Positions 17,143 through 27,093 of a stretch of 55,053 bases of DNA are shown piece after piece. The stretch's first letter is position 1; every line of letters starts with the position of its first letter. The notes beneath the pieces were generated by a model. It did not search any database and was not told the DNA's origin. It was given only the letters and a program-made list of their open reading frames with translations. The stretch comes from Pseudoalteromonas shioyasakiensis (lineage in GTDB: Bacteria > Pseudomonadota > Gammaproteobacteria > Enterobacterales > Alteromonadaceae), in the NCBI RefSeq assembly GCF_022398475.1, contig NZ_JAKEVM010000012.1, positions 1 through 55,053 of the forward strand, read 5' to 3'. The position numbers and the translations under genes are program-made.

Positions 17143-17724
17143 TTACAGTTTCTTTAATGCCGCAATAGCACTGTCGTAATCAGGCTCTTTTGAAAGGTTA
17201 TCGACAAGCTGCTTGTAAACGATGTTATGTTCTTTATCGAGCACAAATACGGCGCGGGTTAACAAGCCCATATCTTTGATAATCAAACCGTAGTTCTTAC
17301 CAAAGTCACGCCATACTGAGTCAGATAAAGTCACTACTTTGTCTATATTCTCCGCTTTACAAAAACGCTTCTGTGCGAACGGTAAGTCTGCGCTTAAGGT
17401 TAGCATTGCCACACTTGGGTATTCTGAAGCTACTTTTTCATTAAAGTGTTTGGTTTGAATACTACATACGCCAGTGTCTAAACTTGGCACAACGCTTAAA
17501 AGCACTGCTTGGCCTTGATAGTTGTCTAATGTGACGGGCGTAAAGCTGCCATCTACTACTTTAAAATTAGGCGCTTTTTGACCAATTTCAACACCTTGCC
17601 CTAGTAAAGTGACCGGCTTAGATTGGGCAGAAACCTTACCAGCATCTAAACTATTTTCTGATAAATCACCTGCATAACTAAACGTGCACACTGCACTTAA
17701 TGCAAATATAAGTGGACGTAACAT
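17143..17724 (-). CDS. Exported Tpx-type thiol peroxidase
   Basis: The 193-residue protein is a Tpx-family atypical 2-Cys peroxiredoxin with an added N-terminal signal peptide (about 1-18, ending SYA-G). The peroxidatic Cys87 is in SLDTGVCSIQT and the resolving Cys122 in FAQKRFCKAENI, the spacing expected for Tpx, and the SADLPFAQ block is conserved. Normal Tpx of E. coli is cytoplasmic and has 168 residues. Inference: this version removes peroxides in the periplasm and would need a periplasmic reductant. Alternatively the hydrophobic start is not cleaved. It is convergent with adk. Confidence 0.88.
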   Translation of the reverse strand: MLRPLIFALSAVCTFSYAGDLSENSLDAGKVSAQSKPVTLLGQGVEIGQKAPNFKVVDGSFTPVTLDNYQGQAVLLSVVPSLDTGVCSIQTKHFNEKVASEYPSVAMLTLSADLPFAQKRFCKAENIDKVVTLSDSVWRDFGKNYGLIIKDMGLLTRAVFVLDKEHNIVYKQLVDNLSKEPDYDSAIAALKKL

Positions 17725-17929
17725 AATAAGATTCCTTCAAATTAACGCATTTAACATCAGTGTATTATACTCATGGGGTGGCTCCAAGGATTAGTACAAT
17801 TTAAAATTGTAAATAACCAGTAGTTTGATTAACATGTGTTCGTGACCCTATTTTTTATATATAAAAATAAGAATAAAGTTGCTAGGCTAATTTGTGTCTA
17901 GTTAAAAAGTACGGATTTAGAGAGAGAGT

Positions 17930-18934
17930 ATGTCAACATCGGTATTAGTTTGTGATGATTCAAAGTTAGCTCGTCGACAATTAGCACGCTCTTTACCCGA
18001 TGATTGGGATATTAAAGTTGAGTTTGCTGAAGACGGTGTTCACTGTATTGAGCAAATCAAAAAAATTCAGCCTGAAATACTGTTTCTCGATTTAAACATG
18101 CCTGAAATGGATGGCTACGAAGTACTTCAAGCTATTCAAGAACAAGACCTACATGTTCTCACCGTGGTTGTATCTGGCGATATACAACCTAACGCTCACC
18201 AACGTGTGCTTGAGTTAGGCGCTATCGACTTTATTCAAAAACCTTGCTCTGCAGAAAAGCTTGCAAATATCATCGAGCACCATGGTATTAAAGATAAAGC
18301 CATGCGTGAGCGCCTTGCTAATAAGCTAGGTGAGCAAGTTGACCCTGATGTGCGTGACATCTATCAAGAGCTCACAAACGTGGCTATGGGGCAAGCAGGG
18401 GACTTATTAGCGCGTCTTCTTAATGTATTCGTAAAGCTTCCTATTCCTAATGTAAATGTATTAGAGGTAAATGAGCTCGATATGGCTTTACGCTCGATTG
18501 ATGCGAATGCCACTACATCTGGTGTGTGCCAAGGTTTTATCGGTGGTGGTGTATCTGGTGAAGCCTTATTACTGTTAAATGATTCAAGTTTTAAAGAAAT
18601 TGCGTCACTTATGAATTACGAAGGCGAGCTTAACGATAAAGTTGAGCTTGAGCTGCTGATGGATGTCAGCAATATTCTAATTGGCGCGATTTTATCAGGG
18701 CTTTCTAAACAGCTCGATATGCGTTTTAGCCAAGGTCACCCTGTGGTGCTAGGACAACATTGTGATGTGACCGATTTAGTAAAAGCCAATAAATCTCGCT
18801 GGCAACGAACGCTGGCGATTGAGATCAGCTATGGCATCGAAAATCACAATATTAACTGTGATTTGATGTTGCTGTTCACCGAGGACTCATTAAAAACCCT
18901 TAAGTACAAAGTAGCTTATTTATTAGAAGACTAA
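17930..18934 (+). CDS. Response regulator with receiver and CheC/CheX-like phosphatase domain
   Basis: The 334-residue protein has a receiver domain (1-120) with the acidic pocket D9/D10, phospho-acceptor Asp54 (FLDLNMPEMDG) and the QKP lysine. The C-terminal part (about 140-330) resembles CheC: two pseudo-repeats with ELTNVAMGQAGDLLARLL and ELLMDVSNILIGAIL correspond to the E-x2-N-type active-site helices of CheC/CheX/FliY phosphatases. Inference: it may dephosphorylate its own or another receiver. The downstream GGDEF gene begins 3 bases after its stop, so the two probably form one signalling unit. Confidence 0.82.
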   Translation: MSTSVLVCDDSKLARRQLARSLPDDWDIKVEFAEDGVHCIEQIKKIQPEILFLDLNMPEMDGYEVLQAIQEQDLHVLTVVVSGDIQPNAHQRVLELGAIDFIQKPCSAEKLANIIEHHGIKDKAMRERLANKLGEQVDPDVRDIYQELTNVAMGQAGDLLARLLNVFVKLPIPNVNVLEVNELDMALRSIDANATTSGVCQGFIGGGVSGEALLLLNDSSFKEIASLMNYEGELNDKVELELLMDVSNILIGAILSGLSKQLDMRFSQGHPVVLGQHCDVTDLVKANKSRWQRTLAIEISYGIENHNINCDLMLLFTEDSLKTLKYKVAYLLED

Positions 18935-18937
18935 ACT

Positions 18938-19900
18938 ATGCCTGCAGCCGATTTTAATATGAATGAACTCCATTGGTTAATGGATATGTTTAATACCGTT
19001 GATGTAGGCCTAGTGGTGCTCGATAGAGACTACAAAGTATGCATCTGGAATGGGTTTATGGAAAACCATTCCGGCTTATTGCCAAGCGCGGTAAAAGATA
19101 AAGACCTGTTTGACTTATTTCCATCAATCGATGAAAAATGGTTTCGCAGCAAATCTGAGTCTGTGTTCATTCTAAATAATCGCTCATTTACTATTTGGGA
19201 GCAGCAGCCGTATATTTTCCGTTTTAAAAATTACCGTCCAATTACCGGTAAAGCGGATCATATGTATCAAAATGCCACTTTTATTCCGCTGACGACGACC
19301 ACAGGTGAAGTATCGCATATCTGTATCATTATCTATGATGTAACCGATGAAGCGGTGAATAAAAAAGAGCTAGAAGAAGCCAACAGTAAGCTTGAACAAA
19401 TGAGCCGTACCGATGCACTTACTAAGCTTACTAACCGTGGTTATTGGGAAGAAAAGCTACGCAAAGAATATATGCGCATTGTGCGCAGTGGCGGATGTAG
19501 CAGTTTGTTGATGTTTGATATTGACCACTTTAAAAAGGTTAATGATGAGCATGGCCATCGTGGCGGTGATGAGGCACTGCGTCATATTGCAGACTTACTA
19601 CGTAAAACTCTGCGTGAAACAGACTTAGCAGGTCGCTATGGTGGTGAAGAGTTTGCGGTAACCTTGCTTGATACTGATCATGAGGGTGCGCATATCTTTG
19701 CTGAGCGATTAAGAACACTGATTGAGAACTCATCAATTTACTTTGATGGCAAACAAATTCAACTGACGGTCAGTATTGGTTTTGCCTGCTTCGACGAGAA
19801 GTTTGATCGCTACGAAAAGTGGGTTGAAGCAGCCGATAAAGCCTTATATCACTCAAAAGAAAACGGCCGTAACAAGGTCACAGCTTATACAGATTTATAA
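18938..19900 (+). CDS. PAS-GGDEF diguanylate cyclase
   Basis: The 320-residue protein has an N-terminal PAS-like sensor (about 10-135), a short coiled linker and a GGDEF domain (about 150-318). The active site is GGEEF (235-239), and the inhibitory I-site RETD (226-229) stands exactly five residues before it, so the enzyme should make cyclic di-GMP and be product-inhibited. No membrane segment is present; it is a soluble sensor. The gene is coupled to the upstream receiver-CheC gene. Confidence 0.93.
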   Translation: MPAADFNMNELHWLMDMFNTVDVGLVVLDRDYKVCIWNGFMENHSGLLPSAVKDKDLFDLFPSIDEKWFRSKSESVFILNNRSFTIWEQQPYIFRFKNYRPITGKADHMYQNATFIPLTTTTGEVSHICIIIYDVTDEAVNKKELEEANSKLEQMSRTDALTKLTNRGYWEEKLRKEYMRIVRSGGCSSLLMFDIDHFKKVNDEHGHRGGDEALRHIADLLRKTLRETDLAGRYGGEEFAVTLLDTDHEGAHIFAERLRTLIENSSIYFDGKQIQLTVSIGFACFDEKFDRYEKWVEAADKALYHSKENGRNKVTAYTDL

Positions 19901-19906
19901 ACAAAC

Positions 19907-19929
19907 AAGGGGCAAATAAGCCCCTTTTT
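19907..19929. terminator. Terminator between convergent GGDEF and usp genes
   Basis: Arms AAGGGGC and GCCCCTT with loop AAATAA, followed by T on the plus strand. It lies only 6 bases after the cyclase stop. Confidence 0.82.
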
Positions 19930-19955
19930 GATATTTATTTGATTAAGTTTGCGGA

Positions 19956-20837
19956 TTAAACCCCAAGTGGCGGTAGAACAAGAATATCTGTTTTAAGTAG
20001 CTTCATGACTTTTTCGGCAGTATTACCAATTAAATGACCTTTAATACCCGTATTACCTACCGAACCCATAATCACTAAGTCTGCATTTAATTTAGCTGCA
20101 ACACTTGGGATCACTTGCTCAACGACACCGGCTTTGATTTTAAGCTTGTCTTTTAAGTCGTGGGCTTCGATTAAGGTACGCTGTGCTACGGGTAGCTTTT
20201 CAAAGGCGTTAATTACTTGCTCGTCTGAAAAGACAATGCCTAAATCACGTAAAAACGGCGATACATGTACGGTATAACAAGCGTAAAACTCGCTGTCGTA
20301 GTCTTTAGCATAGGCTAAGCCTGCTTTGATAATTGCTTCGTTTAAACAGTATTTAGTCGCCTTTTCGCTGCCTAAATCAAGGGCTGCCAGTACATTGGTA
20401 TTGTTACGCCACTTGTTATCGGCGGCCAAATAAAGCGGTAGTGGACTAAAGCGAATAAGCTGCCAGTCTAGCTCTGTAAATTGCGTTTCTTCGTCGATGT
20501 GGCGAGTTTTAATCACCATTTCATAGTCTGACGTATCAAGCTCATTGGCTAGCCACTGTACTGGGCTTTCATGCCACAGGGTTTGCAAAGTATAGCTACC
20601 ATCATTTAAATGCTCACTGATAAGTGGACCAAGTGCTGCACGGACTTTAGCGAGCTCTTTGTCTTGAATAGCGAGCGCTTCATCAGGTGGAATAGAGAAT
20701 AAAATGTTATTGGTGTCTTCGTAGCTAAAAGCAACAATATCAATATGCTTCACGCCTTTGGATTTTTGCTTTGCATGTAATATAGACGTTTTAGCATCGG
20801 CTGTAGAGTCGATGATCACCAGTATTTTTTTATTCAT
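19956..20837 (-). CDS. Tandem universal stress protein (UspE-like)
   Basis: The 293-residue protein consists of two Usp domains (about 1-140 and 148-293). The second ends with the nucleotide-binding pattern G-x2-G-x9-G (GSVGNTGIKGHLIGN), where the final Ser/Thr of the ATP motif is Asn, so ATP binding is uncertain. The arrangement and length match UspE. It follows the SpoVR gene by 6 bases and looks like the last gene of the yeaG-yeaH-spoVR-usp operon, which fits a general stress or stationary-phase role. Confidence 0.85.
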   Translation of the reverse strand: MNKKILVIIDSTADAKTSILHAKQKSKGVKHIDIVAFSYEDTNNILFSIPPDEALAIQDKELAKVRAALGPLISEHLNDGSYTLQTLWHESPVQWLANELDTSDYEMVIKTRHIDEETQFTELDWQLIRFSPLPLYLAADNKWRNNTNVLAALDLGSEKATKYCLNEAIIKAGLAYAKDYDSEFYACYTVHVSPFLRDLGIVFSDEQVINAFEKLPVAQRTLIEAHDLKDKLKIKAGVVEQVIPSVAAKLNADLVIMGSVGNTGIKGHLIGNTAEKVMKLLKTDILVLPPLGV

Positions 20838-20843
20838 TTTTGG

Positions 20844-22358
20844 CTACTCTGTTGTGTGTCGGGTATCACTGCTTGGGCATTCACCCAATAATGAAACTTC
20901 ACCTGTTGCGGTTTCTTGTTCCAGTTTTACCTTAAAGCCCCATAGCCTGTAAAGGTGTTTTAACACTTCATCTTTTGATTTAGCTAACGGAATATTGTTA
21001 TGCGGTACATAACGCAGAGTGAGTGAACGATCTCCTCTAATATCAACATTATAGACTTGAATATTTGGTTCGTGATTACTTAAGTTGTATTGTGCCGACA
21101 GGGTTTCACGAACCTGGTGATAGCCCATTTCATCATGGATGGCACCGACATTGAGGGTCGGCTCTTTTTCATGATCAATAATGGTAAACAACTTAAAATC
21201 ACGAATAATTTTTGGTGATAAAAACTGGCTAATAAAGCTCTCGTCTTTAAAGTTTTGCATTGCAAAGTGCAGGGTTTCTAACCAATCACTGCCGGCATAC
21301 TCCGGAAACCATTTCTTGTCTTCTTCTGTTGGATTTTCACAAATACGGCGAATATCAACCATCATGTTAAAGCCAAGAGCATAGGGGTTGATCCCTGAAT
21401 AATAATTGCTGTTATAGGGCGGTTGGTACACCACATTGGTGTGACTTTGTAAAAACTCAAGCATAAAGGCATCGGTGAGCTTACCTTCGTCGTACAGGTG
21501 GTTCAAAATGGTGTAATGCCAAAACGTAGCCCAGCCCTCATTCATCACTTGAGTTTGTTTTTGTGGGTAAAAATATTGCGAAATTTTACGCACAATACGA
21601 ATTATTTCTCGTTGCCATGACTCAAGTAGTGGGGCATTTTTTTCTATGAAGTACAAAATGTTTTCTTGTGGCTCTTCTGGAAAACGACGCTCACGCTTTT
21701 TCGACTCTTGCTGCGAAGTAGGGATTGTGCGCCACAACTCGTTGACTTGCGATTGTAGGTAGTCTTCACGTTCTTGTTGGCGTTTTTGTTCTTCAAAAAG
21801 TGAAATACGTTGCGGGCGTTTGTAGCGGTCGACACCATAGTTCATTAACGCATGGCATGAATCAATCAGGTTTTCGACCTCTGTAATACCGTATTTCTCT
21901 TCGCACTTGGCAATGTAATTTTTGGCAAATAATAAGTAATCGATAATTGAGCTGGCATCAGTCCAGGTTTTAAATAAGTAATTGCCTTTAAAAAAAGAGT
22001 TGTGACCATAGCAGGCGTGGGCCATTACCAAGGCTTGCATAGGCAGTGTGTTTTCTTCCATTAAATAGGCAATACACGGGTCTGAGTTAATAACTATTTC
22101 ATAAGCAAGGCCCATTTGCCCACGTTTATAATTTTGCTCTGTTTGAATGAATTTTTTACCATACGACCAGTGGCTATAGCCAATCGGCATTCCCACACTC
22201 GAATAGGCATCCATCATTTGTTCAGCAGTGATCACCTCAATTTGATTTGGGTAGGTATCGAGTTTATAAATTTTCGCTACCCGTTCAATTTCAGTTTGAT
22301 ACTCTGTTAATAGATCAAATGTCCAATCAGGACCGTCGCTAATACGTTTATCGGCCAT
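20844..22358 (-). CDS. ycgB: SpoVR family protein (YcgB)
   Basis: The 504-residue protein matches the SpoVR/YcgB family in length and in blocks such as ACYGHNSFFKGNYLF, NEGWATFWHY and YSGINPYALGFNMM. The biochemical function is not established; the family is linked to stationary phase and, in Bacillus, spore cortex formation. It lies 20 bases after yeaH. In E. coli ycgB is separate from yeaGH; their contiguity here supports a common pathway with the YeaG kinase. Confidence 0.93.
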   Translation of the reverse strand: MADKRISDGPDWTFDLLTEYQTEIERVAKIYKLDTYPNQIEVITAEQMMDAYSSVGMPIGYSHWSYGKKFIQTEQNYKRGQMGLAYEIVINSDPCIAYLMEENTLPMQALVMAHACYGHNSFFKGNYLFKTWTDASSIIDYLLFAKNYIAKCEEKYGITEVENLIDSCHALMNYGVDRYKRPQRISLFEEQKRQQEREDYLQSQVNELWRTIPTSQQESKKRERRFPEEPQENILYFIEKNAPLLESWQREIIRIVRKISQYFYPQKQTQVMNEGWATFWHYTILNHLYDEGKLTDAFMLEFLQSHTNVVYQPPYNSNYYSGINPYALGFNMMVDIRRICENPTEEDKKWFPEYAGSDWLETLHFAMQNFKDESFISQFLSPKIIRDFKLFTIIDHEKEPTLNVGAIHDEMGYHQVRETLSAQYNLSNHEPNIQVYNVDIRGDRSLTLRYVPHNNIPLAKSKDEVLKHLYRLWGFKVKLEQETATGEVSLLGECPSSDTRHTTE

Positions 22359-22378
22359 ACTTTACCTCACTGGCAAGG

Positions 22379-23665
22379 CTATGCGGCGCCTTGCTGCTGA
22401 CGATTCTTTTTAAATAATTCACGGAAAATAGGGTAAATGTCCTCAACGCCACGAATGTGCTGCATGGCAAAATTGTCGTGGGTTTGCACTATTGATTGAT
22501 ACTCTCGCCATAAACTTTGATGAGCACGAGCGGTAATTTCGATATAGGCGTAATAGCGCACCGCCTTTAACAGCTTATTACGTAAAATTTCGCCACAGTT
22601 TGGCGAATCATCAGCCCAGTTATCACCATCAGAGGCTTGCGCTGCGTAAATATTCCACTCTTCAGGGTTATAGCGTTCAGCGATTATTTCGTTCATCAGT
22701 TTTAATGCACTAGATACTATGGTGCCACCCGTTTCTTGAGAATAGAAAAACTCTTGCTCATCGACTTCTTTCGCTTGGGTATGATGGCGAATATAGACAA
22801 CCTCTATATTTTTGTAGCTACGAGTTAAAAATTGATAAAGCAGAATATAAAAGCGTTTTGCCATGTCTTTCGTTGCTTGATCCATCGAGCCAGACACATC
22901 CATTAAACAAAACATGACTGCTTTGCTTGTTGGGTGTGGTTGCTTTTCATAATTACGAAAACGTAAGTCGTAATTATCAATAAAAGGCACTGCTTTAATG
23001 CGGTTTTGCAACTCCTCAATTTGGCGTTCAAGTAAGGCAATTGCCGCCTTGTCTGGCTGCTGTTCAGCTTGTAGCAGAGCGAGCTGGCCTTCAAGCTCAG
23101 CAAGGTGACGTTTTTTGCCTGCAGTCATCGCCACTCTGCGAGCAAGAGAGCCTTGTAATGAGCGAACAATATCAATATTGCTTGGCATGCCGTCGTTACA
23201 AAAACCAGCGCGATGGGTTTTCATTTGCACCAGTTTATCGAGCTGGTTTTGTTGCAGGTTAGGCAGCTCAAGATCTTCGAACAATAAGTCTAAGTATTCA
23301 TCTTTTGAAATAGAGAATACAAAGTCGTCTTGTCCTTCACCAGAGTCACTGGCTTCACCTTCGCCACTACCACCACCTTGACCGCCCCCTTGCGGGCGCT
23401 TGATTTTGTCGCCCGTAGAAAACTGGTCATTGCCTGGGTGGATCTGTTCACGGTCGCCACCACGTCCTTGATGAAAAATAGGCTCACTGATATCACGTTG
23501 CGGAATAGAGATACTCTCGCCGCTGGTGGTATCGGTTACGCTGCGCTTATTAATGGCATCAGATACCGCTTCTTTAATCTGTTTTTTATAACGCCTGATG
23601 AACCGTTGACGATTCAAGGTACTTTTGTTTTTTCCATTCAGGCGTCGGTCAATAAAATGCGCCAT
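22379..23665 (-). CDS. yeaH: YeaH/DUF444 von Willebrand A-like protein
   Basis: The 428-residue protein has a basic N-terminus ([25 protein letters not shown]), a Gly/Ser-rich stretch at about 95-112 and a C-terminal vWA-like domain with the metal-site motif LMDVSGSMD. Known association: YeaH acts with the serine kinase YeaG in nutrient-stress responses. It starts 26 bases after yeaG on the same strand. Length matches E. coli YeaH (427). Confidence 0.95.
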   Translation of the reverse strand: MAHFIDRRLNGKNKSTLNRQRFIRRYKKQIKEAVSDAINKRSVTDTTSGESISIPQRDISEPIFHQGRGGDREQIHPGNDQFSTGDKIKRPQGGGQGGGSGEGEASDSGEGQDDFVFSISKDEYLDLLFEDLELPNLQQNQLDKLVQMKTHRAGFCNDGMPSNIDIVRSLQGSLARRVAMTAGKKRHLAELEGQLALLQAEQQPDKAAIALLERQIEELQNRIKAVPFIDNYDLRFRNYEKQPHPTSKAVMFCLMDVSGSMDQATKDMAKRFYILLYQFLTRSYKNIEVVYIRHHTQAKEVDEQEFFYSQETGGTIVSSALKLMNEIIAERYNPEEWNIYAAQASDGDNWADDSPNCGEILRNKLLKAVRYYAYIEITARAHQSLWREYQSIVQTHDNFAMQHIRGVEDIYPIFRELFKKNRQQQGAA

Positions 23666-23691
23666 AACAACCCCCTTAAAACAAACGTTTT

Positions 23692-25614
23692 TTACTGCGA
23701 TTTTCTAACGCGTAAATACCATTCAGAAAGTAAACGTACTTGTTTTTGGGTATAGCCTTTCTCAACCATACGATTGACAAAGTCTTCGTGTTTTTTCTGA
23801 TCTTCTGCAGAGGTTTTCGCATTGAAGGAAATAACCGGCAGCAGATCTTCGGTATTTGAGAACATTTTCTTCTCAATAACTGTGCGAAGTTTTTCGTAGC
23901 TGGTCCAAAGCGGATTCTTGCCTTGGTTGTGGGCACGCGCCCGCAGTACGAAATTAACTATCTCATTACGGAAATCTTTAGGGTTTGAAATACCCGCAGG
24001 TTTTTCAATCTTCTCAAGCTCTGCGTTAAGCGCAGCACGGTCAAATAACTGGCCAGTATCTGGGTCGCGGTATTCTTGATCTTGGATCCAGAAATCTGCA
24101 TAAGTGACGTAGCGGTCAAAGATGTTTTGCCCATATTCTGAGTAAGATTCTAAATAGGCTGTTTGTAACTCTTTCCCGATAAACTCTACATACTGAGGAA
24201 TAAGGTATCCTTTTAAGTGGCTTAAGTAACGCTCTTCAACATCGGCGGTAAATTGCTCTCGCTCAATTTGCTGTTCAAGAACATAGAATAAGTGCACTGG
24301 GTTGGCTGCCACTTCAGTGGTATCGAAGTTAAATACCCGCGATAGGATCTTAAACGCAAAGCGGGTAGAAAGCCCTGTCATGCCCTCATCAACACCCGCG
24401 TAATCGCGGTATTCTTGATACGACTTCGCTTTAGGATCGGTGTCTTTTAAGCTTTCGCCGTCATAGACCCGCATTTTTGAATAAATACTTGAGTTTTCTG
24501 GCTCTTTAATACGCGAAAGAGTGGTAAATTGTGCCAGTGTTTTTAATGTCCCCGGTGCACAAGGGGCATCATGTAATTCACTGTTTTCGAGTAGTTTATT
24601 GTAAATTTTAACTTCTTCAGATACACGTAAACAATAAGGCACTTTGACGATGTAAACACGGTCTAAAAATGCTTCATTGTTTTTGTTGTTCTTAAATGTT
24701 TGCCACTCAGATTCATTTGAGTGAGCTAAAATCATGCCATTGAACGGCAGGGCACTAATGCCTTCTGTGCCGTTGTAATTGCCTTCTTGCGTTGCTGTAA
24801 GCAGTGGGTGTAGCACCTTGATTGGCGCTTTAAACATTTCCACAAATTCCATTAAGCCTTGGTTTGCTAAACAAAGTGCACCTGAGTAGGCATACGCATC
24901 AGGGTCGTTCTGTGCAAAGTGCTCAAGCTGGCGAATATCTACCTTACCAACTAACGCTGAAATGTCTTGATTGTTTTCATCGCCGGGCTCAGTTTTCGCA
25001 ATCGCAACTTGATTTAAAATAGATGGGAAGCGCTTAACCACTCTAAATTGGCTAATATCACCATTAAATTCACTTAAGCGTTTTGCGGCCCACGGTGACA
25101 TCACTGTTTTTAAATAACGCGGTTTAATGCCGTATTCTTTTTCTAAAAGCTCTGCGTCTTCATTTGGGTCAAATAAGGCTAAAGGGTGGTCGTTAACAGG
25201 CGAGCCTTTGATTGAGTAAATAGGTACCTGCTGCATTAAGTATTTTAGCTTTTCAGCAATGGATGATTTACCGCCACCTACTGGGCCAAGTAAATACAGT
25301 ACTTGCTTACATTCTTCTAAGCCTTGCGCAGCATGTTTTAAATAAGAGACGATTTGCTCAATGGCATCTTCCATACCATAAAAATCGTGAAATGCAGGGT
25401 AGCGTGCGACTACGCGATTAGAAAACAGCCTGCTTAAGCGCGCATCGGTTGAAGTGTCGATAATCTCCGGCTCACCGATGGCCATTAATAGTCGCTCAGG
25501 TGCGCTGGCATAAGCTGATTTATCCTTCTTACAGATCTCGAGAAATTCCTCAATACTGTATTCTTCTTCTTGCGTTGCTTCGTATCGTGATTGGTAATGC
25601 TCAAAAATACTCAT
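23692..25614 (-). CDS. yeaG: PrkA-family serine protein kinase YeaG
   Basis: The 640-residue protein has an AAA-type domain in its first half (Walker [11 protein letters not shown] at about 110-119) and the PrkA kinase-like C-terminal part. Length and composition match E. coli YeaG (644). YeaG/PrkA is induced in stationary phase and nitrogen starvation. A clear GGAGG lies 6 bases before the ATG. It is the first gene of the four-gene minus-strand operon that ends with usp. Confidence 0.96.
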   Translation of the reverse strand: MSIFEHYQSRYEATQEEEYSIEEFLEICKKDKSAYASAPERLLMAIGEPEIIDTSTDARLSRLFSNRVVARYPAFHDFYGMEDAIEQIVSYLKHAAQGLEECKQVLYLLGPVGGGKSSIAEKLKYLMQQVPIYSIKGSPVNDHPLALFDPNEDAELLEKEYGIKPRYLKTVMSPWAAKRLSEFNGDISQFRVVKRFPSILNQVAIAKTEPGDENNQDISALVGKVDIRQLEHFAQNDPDAYAYSGALCLANQGLMEFVEMFKAPIKVLHPLLTATQEGNYNGTEGISALPFNGMILAHSNESEWQTFKNNKNNEAFLDRVYIVKVPYCLRVSEEVKIYNKLLENSELHDAPCAPGTLKTLAQFTTLSRIKEPENSSIYSKMRVYDGESLKDTDPKAKSYQEYRDYAGVDEGMTGLSTRFAFKILSRVFNFDTTEVAANPVHLFYVLEQQIEREQFTADVEERYLSHLKGYLIPQYVEFIGKELQTAYLESYSEYGQNIFDRYVTYADFWIQDQEYRDPDTGQLFDRAALNAELEKIEKPAGISNPKDFRNEIVNFVLRARAHNQGKNPLWTSYEKLRTVIEKKMFSNTEDLLPVISFNAKTSAEDQKKHEDFVNRMVEKGYTQKQVRLLSEWYLRVRKSQ

Positions 25615-25804
25615 AGAGACCTCCGAAAACCCGCTAAAATGACGTGTAATTAGATTAAGAGAAAAGCAAAGGCTAATTAAAGCTTAGTCACGATTTTGAA
25701 TTTTTGCGCAAGAAAATTAAGAATTTAATTGAAAAAAGCTCATCTTGATTACGCTTTTTGGCTTAGGGCTTGGCTGCGACTTAGAAGGGGCGTGCACTGG
25801 CAAT

Positions 25805-25831
25805 AAAAAAGACGCCGAAGCGTCTTTTTTT
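25805..25831 (-). terminator. Rho-independent terminator after sodB
   Basis: Arms GACGC/GCGTC extended by A/T runs with loop CGAA (a stable tetraloop on the plus strand). On the minus strand it ends with T residues, 23 bases past the sodB stop. Confidence 0.85.
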
Positions 25832-25853
25832 GATTACTGCTAGTAACAGAAGA

Positions 25854-26435
25854 TTAAGCGAAGTTAGCGTTCGCGAAGTCCCAGTTAACTAATGCCCAGA
25901 AACCTTTTAGGTAATCTGGACGAACGTTACGGTAATCGATGTAGTAAGCGTGTTCCCAAAGATCCACTGTTAGGATTGGAGTAACACCTTCATCAGTTAA
26001 AGGCGTTGCAGCATTTGATGTGTTAACGATATCAAGTGTGCCGTCAGCTAGTTTAACTAACCAAGTCCAGCTTGAACCGAAGTTGTTTACTGCTTTGTCG
26101 TTTAACGCTTCTTTGAATGCGTCGAAAGAACCCCATTTAGCGTTGATCGCGTCAGCGATTGCGCCTGTAGGCTCGCCACCGCCGTTTGGAGATAGGCTGT
26201 TCCAGTAGAACGTGTGGTTCCAGATTTGTGCAGCATTGTTAAATACGCCACCTTCTGAAGAACATACGATTTCTTCTAGAGATTTGTTTTCGAATTCTGT
26301 GCCTGGGATCAGACCGTTTAATTTCACAACGTAAGTGTTGTGGTGTTTACCGTGGTGAAACTCTAGAGTCTCTTTTGAAATATGTGGCTCTAATGCATCG
26401 ATTGCGTATGGTAGTGACGGTAGTTCAAATGCCAT
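25854..26435 (-). CDS. sodB: Iron superoxide dismutase
   Basis: The 193-residue cytoplasmic enzyme dismutates superoxide. Metal ligands are His27, His74, Asp158 and His162 (within [12 protein letters not shown]). The block [26 protein letters not shown] is spread over residues 66-91, and length equals E. coli SodB, favouring Fe over Mn specificity. A run of purines (AAGATGGAGAT) precedes the ATG. It is divergent from grxD with two palindromes between them. Confidence 0.97.
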   Translation of the reverse strand: MAFELPSLPYAIDALEPHISKETLEFHHGKHHNTYVVKLNGLIPGTEFENKSLEEIVCSSEGGVFNNAAQIWNHTFYWNSLSPNGGGEPTGAIADAINAKWGSFDAFKEALNDKAVNNFGSSWTWLVKLADGTLDIVNTSNAATPLTDEGVTPILTVDLWEHAYYIDYRNVRPDYLKGFWALVNWDFANANFA

Positions 26436-26508
26436 TTTTTATCTCCATCTTCTTGGTTGATAGTCCACTCAGTTATAGGTAATAGCAAGGTAAACAGCGT
26501 ACTTCCCT

Positions 26509-26539
26509 ATACCAAGTGGTATTATAGTGTTACTATAAT
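26509..26539. promoter_or_regulatory. Two adjacent palindromes between sodB and grxD
   Basis: ATACCA-AG-TGGTAT (26509-26522) touches ATTATAGT-GTT-ACTATAAT (26521-26539). The second contains TATAAT, a possible -10 element toward grxD. They may be operators for one or both divergent genes, or remains of an intergenic repeat, since ATACCA/TGGTAT also bounds the element at 40957-41118. No regulator can be named. Confidence 0.35.
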
Positions 26540-26699
26540 TGTTGAGTATTTTACTCAAGTTTTAGCAAACAGCAATGCTATTGCTAAAGACTATTTAAAA
26601 TTGTGGCTACGAATGCCGATTTTAAGTTATATATCTGAGGCCACAGTGAAACTTTTTCAAGGCCAATGTAGTAAGCCAATGTCTTTTTTGAGGTTGTAA

Positions 26700-27038
26700 A
26701 TGGAAACCATCGATAAAATTAAACAGCAAATTTCTGAAAATCCTATCCTTCTTTACATGAAAGGATCACCAAAGTTACCTAACTGTGGTTTTTCTTCACA
26801 AGCATCACAAGCACTTATGGCGTGTGGTGAGCAGTTTGCTTACGTTGACATTCTACTTAACCCAGATATCCGTGCAGAGTTACCTGCATACGCAAACTGG
26901 CCAACATTCCCACAGTTATGGGTAGAAGGCGAGCTTATTGGTGGTTGTGACATTATCATCGAAATGTTTCAACGTGGTGAATTACAGCCACTAATCACTG
27001 AAACAGCTGCAAAGTACAAAGAAAAAGACGCTGAATAA
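26700..27038 (+). CDS. grxD: Monothiol glutaredoxin GrxD
   Basis: The 112-residue protein has the monothiol active site CGFS (29-32) and glutathione-binding features (WPTFPQLWVEGELIGG). It is the Grx4 type that carries 2Fe-2S clusters with BolA-like proteins and takes part in iron-sulphur trafficking. The start ATG at 26700 directly opens the family sequence METIDKIKQQI. Adjacent Fe-SOD is a common pairing in gammaproteobacteria. Confidence 0.96.
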   Translation: METIDKIKQQISENPILLYMKGSPKLPNCGFSSQASQALMACGEQFAYVDILLNPDIRAELPAYANWPTFPQLWVEGELIGGCDIIIEMFQRGELQPLITETAAKYKEKDAE

Positions 27039-27057
27039 TTATATTTAGTGTAGAAAG

Positions 27058-27081
27058 AAGCCGCTAAATGCGGCTTTTTTT
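27058..27081 (+). terminator. Rho-independent terminator after grxD
   Basis: Arms AAGCCGC/GCGGCTT with loop TAAAT followed by T residues. It lies between convergent grxD and the sensor kinase gene. Confidence 0.9.
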
Positions 27082-27093
27082 ATATCAAATTTA

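Noticed and set aside
26457..26699. 80-codon plus-strand frame upstream of grxD
   Set aside because: It covers the promoter region and palindromes, and ends exactly at grxD by chance; composition is not protein-like.
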